Assembly (NCBI GenBank): GCA_022707725.1
Contig: JAKJAB010000051.1
Coordinates: 5,753 to 15,363 of the forward strand
Source of the DNA: Chloroflexota bacterium
Lineage (GTDB): Bacteria > Chloroflexota > Anaerolineae > B4-G1 > SLSP01
Reading direction: 5' to 3'
Length of the DNA stretch: 9,611 nucleotides
In this document: piece after piece, positions 5,875 to 9,611 of the stretch
Layout of the letters: the number at the start of each line of letters is the position of its first letter
Numbering within the stretch: position 1 is the first letter of the stretch
Notes under the pieces: model-generated
What the model was told of the DNA's origin: nothing
Seen by the model: only the letters and a program-made list of their open reading frames with translations
The model's database searches: none
Position numbers and translations under genes: made by a program

Positions 5875-7286
5875 TAAGCCCCCTTCCCGCGCAACACGGC
5901 CAACGGCGTTTTCAGGAGAATGAAGATATCCAACCACAACGAGTAGTTCTGGATGTAGTAGAGGTCTTCGTCGGTATGCAGGTGCATCGCTTTATCCGAG
6001 CGCCCGTTGACCTGCCACCAGCCGGTAACGCCCTGCGGGACGGCAAAGCGTTTGCGTTGCCAGAGCGCGTACTCGTCCACCAGCCAGGGCATCTCCGGGC
6101 GCGGCCCGACCAGGCTGATATCGCCCTTGAGCACGTTGAAGAACTGCGGCAGCTCGTCGAGGCTCCAGCGGCGGATAAAGCGCCCCACCCGTGTAACGCG
6201 GGGATCGTCTTTCACTTTGTGGATGACGTGCCCTTCTTCGTCTACCTGCACAACCTGTTCCTGCAACGCTTCCGCGTTGACAACCATCGAGCGGAACTTG
6301 AACATGTCGAACAGCCGGCCATTTTCTCCAACACGTTTTTGCCGGAAGATAATAGGGCCGGGAGAATCGACCACAATCGCCAAAGCCACCAACACCATCA
6401 GCGGCAGCGCCAACAGGGTGAGGAACGCGCCGACAACCAGATCGAACAGGCGCTTGACCAAACGCTGGTAATCATTGAGGGCGGGATCGCGCAGGTTGAT
6501 CATCGGGATGCCGCCAAAATCCTCGGCGCTGGCGCGGTAGAGCGCCAGGCTGAAATAATCGGGGATGATGCGCACGTTGACGGGCAGCTCGTGCAGACGC
6601 GAAACCACCAGGTTGAGGCGTTCGTGCGCGTCTGGCGGCAGGGCCAGCACGACGTCGTTGATGCGCCGGCTCTTCACCACGCGCTGGATATCGTCCAACG
6701 TCCCCAGAACGGAGCGGTCCACCAGGCGTTTTTGCGGGTCGTCGTCCAGGTAGCCCGCCACACGCAACCCGGCCCAGTCGTAGGCTTCGATCATTTCGGC
6801 CACACGGCGTCCCACCGTTCCCGCCCCGACGATGAGCACGCGCGTCTCTCCGGCCAGACGGCGCTGCTGCACGCGAAAGCCGAGGCGCATCACCACGCGC
6901 CACAGCACCGCGAGCAACACGTTAGCCCCGGCCGCGTATGCGATCAACACGCGCGAGGTATCGCGGAAGGAGAAGTAGAGCACGCCCGCGACCGCCAACC
7001 AGAATACCCCCAGTGTGATCGTCAAAGTCTGGAATTCGTCAATGGCTTTGTAGTTTTTGCGGGGATCGTACAAAGAGGCGGTCAAAGCGACCAAGGCCCA
7101 CAACACCATCGCTATGTAATAGAACGACGTCTGGGGCAGGCCATCCGGGTAACGGGGGTTGAACTGAACCAATCCATAGGGCAGCGTCACGCGGAGGTAA
7201 ACGCCCAGGCGCAAGGCCGCGACGACGCAAGCAACGTCGAGTATAAGCGCCAGGAGCGCGTATTTCAACGTGAATCGCTTGAGCAT
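5871..7286 (-). CDS. Polyprenyl-phosphate sugar-1-phosphate transferase (WbaP/WcaJ-like)
   Basis: The 471-residue enzyme starts lipid-linked glycan synthesis by moving a sugar phosphate from a nucleotide sugar to undecaprenyl phosphate at the inner membrane face. Hydrophobic N-terminal segments (about 8-27, 56-72, 92-107, 112-130) precede a Rossmann-like domain with VLIVGAGTVGRR (150-161). The catalytic bacterial sugar transferase domain follows: re-entrant helix (about 283-305), PGPIIFRQKRVGENG (309-323), FKFRSM (329-334), LDELPQFFNVLKGD (376-389) with the DE dyad at 377-378, SLVGPRPEMP (391-400) and GVTGWWQVNGRS (419-430). Full length is typical. AAAGGG lies 5 bases before the ATG. As first gene of the operon, it is expected to set the pathway's commitment step. 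The sugar specificity cannot be read. Confidence 0.93.
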   Translation of the reverse strand: MLKRFTLKYALLALILDVACVVAALRLGVYLRVTLPYGLVQFNPRYPDGLPQTSFYYIAMVLWALVALTASLYDPRKNYKAIDEFQTLTITLGVFWLAVAGVLYFSFRDTSRVLIAYAAGANVLLAVLWRVVMRLGFRVQQRRLAGETRVLIVGAGTVGRRVAEMIEAYDWAGLRVAGYLDDDPQKRLVDRSVLGTLDDIQRVVKSRRINDVVLALPPDAHERLNLVVSRLHELPVNVRIIPDYFSLALYRASAEDFGGIPMINLRDPALNDYQRLVKRLFDLVVGAFLTLLALPLMVLVALAIVVDSPGPIIFRQKRVGENGRLFDMFKFRSMVVNAEALQEQVVQVDEEGHVIHKVKDDPRVTRVGRFIRRWSLDELPQFFNVLKGDISLVGPRPEMPWLVDEYALWQRKRFAVPQGVTGWWQVNGRSDKAMHLHTDEDLYYIQNYSLWLDIFILLKTPLAVLRGKGAY

Positions 7287-7311
7287 AGATACCCTTTCTT
7301 AGTTGGCAATC

Positions 7312-7346
7312 GGTAGACGGTAGACGGTAGACAGTAGACGGTAGAC
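7312..7346. repeat. Heptad tandem repeat GGTAGAC, five units
   Basis: Five contiguous units read GGTAGAC x3, AGTAGAC, GGTAGAC. Only one base differs across the array. It lies in the transcribed leader of the exopolysaccharide operon, between the predicted promoter and the Shine-Dalgarno site of the transferase gene, and would appear in the mRNA as GUCUACC repeats. Slippage here would change leader length but no protein. Confidence 0.85.
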
Positions 7347-7369
7347 AAGGTCGATATAGGACCACGGGA

Positions 7370-7378
7370 ATTGTAGCA
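7370..7378 (-). promoter_or_regulatory. Extended -10 promoter of the exopolysaccharide operon
   Basis: On the minus strand TGCTACAAT is a TGn extended -10 with a 5 of 6 match to TATAAT. No good -35 is seen at 16-18 bases, which is usual for extended -10 promoters. Transcription would start near 7362, giving a leader of about 75 bases that contains the GGTAGAC heptads. It is the only convincing promoter between the toxin gene and the transferase. Confidence 0.5.
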
Positions 7379-7394
7379 CACACAGGGAAAATGG

Positions 7395-7429
7395 CGAGTT
7401 AAGAGTTGCGAGTTACGAATGGCGGGTGA
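7395..7429. repeat. Second heptad array upstream of the operon promoter
   Basis: Units CGAGTTA, AGAGTTG, CGAGTTA, CGAATGG and a weaker CGGGTGA follow each other with exact 7-base spacing. The sequence is unrelated to the GGTAGAC array 48 bases away. It sits just upstream of the predicted -10 and so covers the -35 region. It is more degenerate than the first array. Confidence 0.55.
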
Positions 7430-7481
7430 TGCCGCGAGCAATGCCTCTGCGCCGCGCGCGAGCGAGCAGAGAAATTGGCGG

Positions 7482-7550
7482 CTACATAGGTAAATACAAA
7501 ATTCTATCCACGTATTCTTCAGCATCAGAGGCTGACCACAAAAGATAAAG
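7482..7550 (-). pseudogene. Orphaned C-terminal segment of the DUF5615 toxin
   Basis: Directly after the TAA, in the same frame, 22 codons encode LYLLWSASDAEEYV followed by DRILYLPM, then a TAG (7484-7482). The amphipathic helix and terminal YLP resemble the end of DUF5615 proteins. It has no start codon or ribosome binding site of its own. A single GAA-to-TAA type change at 7551-7553 would explain the split. Confidence 0.65.
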
Positions 7551-7844
7551 TTATTCGATGATCACGCCTATATTCGCGCTATGTCGCAAAAGCAATATAC
7601 CAGGAATACGTCGTTCTTCTGCATAGTGCGCGCGCACGTGCTCTGGGATTGTACGACGATTTGCCGTAACCAGGATATACCCGGTTCCCTCAATCCACAG
7701 CAGGATATCCGGATCCGGCATTCCTTTCGGCGGCGCCTGCGGCTGTCCCACCGCGATAACATCCAGATCAGCATCCAAACGCAACAATTGGCTCTGTATT
7801 GCGTGAGAAATATGTTCGTCAAGCAAAAAACGCAGACGTGTCAC
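7551..7844 (-). CDS. DUF5615 PIN-like toxin, truncated by an in-frame stop
   Basis: The 97-residue product has the DUF5615 pattern: RFLLDEHIS (5-13) with the first acidic residues, PDPDILLW (43-50), GYILVTANRRTIPEHV (55-70) and RIPGILLLR (79-87). The family is a PIN-like putative RNase toxin paired with DUF433 antitoxins. The start is a GTG overlapping the antitoxin stop as GTGA. The frame closes at TAA (7553-7551) after GVIIE, yet it stays open for 22 more codons that read like the normal family C-terminus. The intact gene would therefore have been about 120 codons. The toxin is probably inactive or altered, unless the stop is read through or is a sequencing error. Confidence 0.8.
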   Translation of the reverse strand: MTRLRFLLDEHISHAIQSQLLRLDADLDVIAVGQPQAPPKGMPDPDILLWIEGTGYILVTANRRTIPEHVRAHYAEERRIPGILLLRHSANIGVIIE

Positions 7845-8203
7845 ATTGGGCTCGCAGGAAAATAGGCTGGGCCTCTCTCTGCCACTAACATCTCCCGCTT
7901 TTGTTGCATCCGCAGACGCAAGTCTTCGACAAACACGGACGGGTTGTGTTGTTGCTCTAGCCAGGCAGCTTCAACGTAAGCGCGCCAACGCGCTAAGTAG
8001 GCGTCTATTTCCTCCCGGTTATACAAATAATACGTAATCGTTGCGTAAACCTGTTCCAACGTCAGCGTCCGGTAGCGCACGGCGATCTCTTCTGGGCTAA
8101 CGCCACTCAGGTAATCTTCTAACACGATTTCAATGCCTATCCGTGTGCCCTTGATACGGATATCATCTGCATCCAAAAACGCAAAGTAGTCCTGCAATTC
8201 CAT
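7841..8203 (-). CDS. DUF433 antitoxin
   Basis: The 120-residue protein carries a DUF433 domain: IRIKGTRIGIEIVLEDYLSG (15-34), VSPEEIAVRYRTLTLEQVYA (35-54) and YYLYNREEIDAYL (58-70). DUF433 proteins are helix-turn-helix-like antitoxins of VapB45 type, which bind the cognate PIN-like toxin and usually repress their own operon. The C-terminal tail (about 71-120) is variable and probably makes the toxin contact. A GGAGG ribosome site lies 4 bases before the ATG. It overlaps the toxin gene by 4 bases, the usual antitoxin-first arrangement. Confidence 0.85.
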   Translation of the reverse strand: MELQDYFAFLDADDIRIKGTRIGIEIVLEDYLSGVSPEEIAVRYRTLTLEQVYATITYYLYNREEIDAYLARWRAYVEAAWLEQQHNPSVFVEDLRLRMQQKREMLVAERGPAYFPASPM

Positions 8204-8207
8204 AAGG

Positions 8208-8212
8208 CCTCC
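8208..8212 (-). promoter_or_regulatory. Ribosome binding site of the DUF433 gene
   Basis: GGAGG on the minus strand is separated from the ATG (8203-8201) by CCTT. It is a full anti-Shine-Dalgarno match and is far stronger than anything before the toxin's GTG, in keeping with antitoxin being made in excess. Confidence 0.65.
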
Positions 8213-8326
8213 AATTCACAGCCATACCATCCATACTGATGAATGCCGTTGTCAAGGGGTAGAACCTTAAAATGCTCAAAATCGAGAGTGCTGACGTGGT
8301 CGCCCTCCCTACACTGAAAGACGAGA

Positions 8327-8416
8327 AGAGCGCCTGGTAGCCAGAGCGCCCCTCCCGCCTTCCCTTTGGGGTAAAACCAGTATAGCGTAGAACGCCGGAA
8401 AGGGCAAGGCGCTCTG
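8327..8416. repeat. AGAGCGCC octamer, three copies around the toxin-antitoxin promoter
   Basis: AGAGCGCC occurs directly at 8327-8334 and 8343-8350, exactly 16 bases apart, and inverted at 8408-8415. The second and third copies extend to a 9-base inverted repeat (8342-8350 with 8408-8416) that encloses the predicted promoter. Inside it CCCTTT and AAAGGG also pair. These could be operator sites for antitoxin autoregulation, or the ends of a small palindromic element. Confidence 0.5.
8379..8407 (-). promoter_or_regulatory. Sigma-70 promoter of the DUF433/DUF5615 pair
   Basis: On the minus strand TTGCCC (8407-8402), a 17-base spacer and TATACT (8384-8379) form a good sigma-70 promoter; the -10 matches at 5 of 6 and the -35 at 4 of 6 positions. 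The leader to the antitoxin ATG would be about 170 bases. Confidence 0.55.
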
Positions 8417-8454
8417 TGAGACCGCTAGTCAGGGCGACAGGCACGACGCACCTA

Positions 8455-8488
8455 TCCCCCTGGCTGCGTGGTGTTGCAGCCGGGGGGA
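8455..8488 (+). other. Strong hairpin next to the transposase, better folded as plus-strand RNA
   Basis: TCCCCC-T-GGCTGC (8455-8467) pairs with GCAGCC-G-GGGGGA (8476-8488) around an 8-base loop. As plus-strand RNA the central T opposite G is a wobble pair, giving 13 continuous pairs; on the minus strand it is a C/A mismatch. No T-run follows on either strand, so it is not a standard terminator. Confidence 0.5.
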
Positions 8489-8490
8489 GA

Positions 8491-8512
8491 CGGCGGTATA
8501 CAGCTATCGCCG
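8491..8512 (+). other. Second hairpin beside the transposase stop
   Basis: CGGCGGTA (8491-8498) pairs with TATCGCCG (8505-8512) around a 6-base loop. One pair is G-U on the plus strand but A-C on the minus strand, the same bias as in the neighbouring hairpin. It ends 12 bases from the transposase stop codon. Confidence 0.45.
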
Positions 8513-8524
8513 CGCGCCGGCGGC

Positions 8525-9611
8525 TCAGGTCACAGTCGCGGTCAGGGCGGCCAGTTCCTCGGCGGAGGGCAACGAGCGTAGTTGACCGCCGAAGCGGATG
8601 TGGGTCAAGTCCTCACCGAGGCCGAGCTGCATCAACTGCCAGCGCACGAACTGGCGCGGGGTGAAGCGCCCGCGGTAGGTCTGACCGAGGCGGCCGGACC
8701 AGACGAAGAACTTGGCGGCGACCTTGTCCGGCAGGGCATGGTGGTCGGCGGCGTGGTCGTGCAGGACGTGCCAGACGACGACCAGCAGCTTGCGGGCGAT
8801 GGCGACGATGGCCTGGTTATCCGGCATGCGCTTGGCCAGCCGCGCGAACTCGGCTTGCCAGCGCGGGTGGGTGCGCACGGCGACCCAGGCGGCTTCGACC
8901 ATGGCATAGCGCAGGTCGGCGCGGCCGTGCTTGGTGATGCCGCCGTGGCGCTGCGTTTTGCCGCTGTCGTGGACGTAGGTGCCCAGGCCGGCGTAGCCCA
9001 CCAGGTGCTTGGCGTGCGCGAAGCGGGTGATGTCGCCCACCGCCGCCAGGATGATCATCGCCGTGATGAGGCCAATGCCAGGCAATTGCATCAGGAACGG
9101 CGTCTGTGCGGCCCACGGGGCGACGGTGCTGAGGCGCGCCAGTTCTTGTTCCACCTCGGCGATTTGGGCATTGAGCAAGTCGAGGGTAGCCAGGTCTTGG
9201 CGCACGTGCAGTTTTTCGGTAGGCGAGAGGTCCAGACTTGTCCACCAGGGGCGGTGCTGGGCGGCAAAGGGATCGCCGTCTAGGGCAGCGAGATTGTGCC
9301 GCTGCCACATGCTGTGCAAGCAATTGGTGGTCTGCGTGCGGGCGCGCGTCAAACGCAGGCGGTGCGCCACCAACTCTCGCAACTCGCGCACCGGCTGCGG
9401 AGGCACCCAGACTTCCGGGATGAGGTTGAGCCCCAACAGCTTGGCCAGCACAAACACATCGCGCTTGTCGGTCTTGACGAGCGCCGCGCCGATCAGCTTG
9501 ATGTGCGGCGGGTGGGCGACGACCACGGCACCGGCGTAGCGCCCCACCTGGTCATAGAGCGTCCAGGTGTTGGGGGTGGCCTCGATGACCACCTTGTCGG
9601 TCGGCTGGAGG
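8525..9611 (-). CDS. IS110-family transposase (N-terminus beyond window)
   Basis: About 361 codons are visible; the frame is open to the right edge, beginning LQPTDKVVIEATPNTW, so a GTG at 9592 is not the true start. IS110 enzymes are DEDD/serine recombinases that use a structured guide RNA to choose donor and target. Visible signs are the E in VVIEATPNTW, the paired D in KTDKRD, then the IS116/IS110/IS902 domain with LPGIGLITAM and VHDSGKTQRHGGITKHG holding the catalytic serine, and ADLRYAMVEAAW. The first D (usually GIDxxK) lies outside. The C-terminal domain is intact with no internal stop, so the element may be active. Expected missing length is roughly 50-70 residues. Confidence 0.92.
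   Translation of the reverse strand, partial: LQPTDKVVIEATPNTWTLYDQVGRYAGAVVVAHPPHIKLIGAALVKTDKRDVFVLAKLLGLNLIPEVWVPPQPVRELRELVAHRLRLTRARTQTTNCLHSMWQRHNLAALDGDPFAAQHRPWWTSLDLSPTEKLHVRQDLATLDLLNAQIAEVEQELARLSTVAPWAAQTPFLMQLPGIGLITAMIILAAVGDITRFAHAKHLVGYAGLGTYVHDSGKTQRHGGITKHGRADLRYAMVEAAWVAVRTHPRWQAEFARLAKRMPDNQAIVAIARKLLVVVWHVLHDHAADHHALPDKVAAKFFVWSGRLGQTYRGRFTPRQFVRWQLMQLGLGEDLTHIRFGGQLRSLPSAEELAALTATVT
8525..9611 (-). mobile_element. IS110-family insertion sequence, partial
   Basis: Supported by the transposase. One end lies outside the window and the near end cannot be fixed: IS110 elements often lack terminal inverted repeats and target duplications. The 3' non-coding part, between 8524 and an unknown point above 8204, may belong to it. 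In IS1111-type relatives the guide RNA is encoded downstream of the transposase, which would place it here. Confidence 0.75.

Larger units (their letters stand above)
8204..8524. other. Non-coding interval between the DUF433 gene and the transposase
   Basis: About 320 bases without a supported gene. It holds the antitoxin ribosome site, the octamer repeats, a promoter and two hairpins. An open frame at 8163-8444 (-) overlaps the antitoxin start and has no family features. Because the element's far end is outside the window, the boundary between insertion sequence and host DNA is not known; it probably lies between 8417 and 8524 if the promoter belongs to the toxin-antitoxin pair. Confidence 0.6.

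Noticed and set aside
5976..7316. Long plus-strand open frame (446 codons) opposite the sugar transferase
   Set aside because: Rich in His, Gln and Arg with no domain pattern; it is the antisense shadow of a well-conserved gene.
7312..7429. Heptad arrays as a CRISPR array
   Set aside because: Units are contiguous 7-mers with no spacers and no cas genes nearby.
7445..7471. CTCTGC/GCAGAG inverted repeat as a terminator of the toxin-antitoxin pair
   Set aside because: Only six pairs around a 15-base loop and no T-run on the relevant strand.
8250..8255. Perfect TTGACA on the minus strand upstream of the antitoxin
   Set aside because: No acceptable -10 at 15-19 bases; TATGGA at 14 bases is too close and too weak.
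8163..8444. Minus-strand open frame of 93 codons before the antitoxin
   Set aside because: Overlaps the DUF433 start, contains the predicted promoter and repeats, and shows no family features.

Overview
This is a GC-rich bacterial window. Apart from the tail of a sigma factor at the left edge, every recognisable gene lies on the minus strand. The gene content and the short tandem heptamer repeats in the intergenic spacers suggest a filamentous or environmental bacterium, with Chloroflexota (Anaerolineae-like) my best guess. No marker in the window proves this, and Cyanobacteria or another GC-rich phylum cannot be excluded. The features that point this way are a DUF433/DUF5615 toxin-antitoxin pair, a PqqD/HprK-like pair inside an exopolysaccharide operon, and heptad repeats.

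Layout, read left to right. (1) 2-124 (+) is the last 40 codons of a primary-type sigma-70 factor. It converges on a Sua5-type threonylcarbamoyl-AMP synthase (217-1269, -) across a decamer-built palindrome that looks like a two-way terminator. (2) 1405-7286 (-) is a compact six-gene operon. In transcription order it encodes a polyprenyl-phosphate sugar-1-phosphate transferase, a Wzy/O-antigen-ligase-like membrane protein, a Wzz-like chain-length regulator, a small membrane protein with a fibronectin-III-like domain, an HPr-kinase-like P-loop protein and a PqqD-like peptide-binding protein. (3) 7287-7550 is the operon leader, with an extended -10 promoter and two different heptad arrays. It also holds the orphaned tail of a broken toxin gene. 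(4) 7551-8203 (-) is a DUF433 antitoxin followed by a DUF5615 PIN-like toxin; an in-frame stop cuts the toxin 22 codons short. (5) 8204-8524 is non-coding, with a promoter for the toxin-antitoxin pair, an octamer repeated three times and two hairpins. (6) 8525 to the right edge (-) is an IS110-family transposase that runs off the window.

How the genes work together: the transferase loads the first sugar phosphate on a lipid carrier, the Wzy-like protein joins repeat units or attaches glycan, and the Wzz-like protein sets chain length. No flippase or other glycosyltransferase is present, so the rest of the pathway must lie elsewhere. The last three genes of the operon are the unusual part. They are linked by stop/start overlaps (4 bases and 17 bases), and kinase plus PqqD-like pairs are known from peptide-modification and HPr-rel-A / SynChlorMet-type cassettes. 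A peptide- or protein-modifying module coupled to surface glycan assembly is the most interesting hypothesis here. No substrate peptide is visible.
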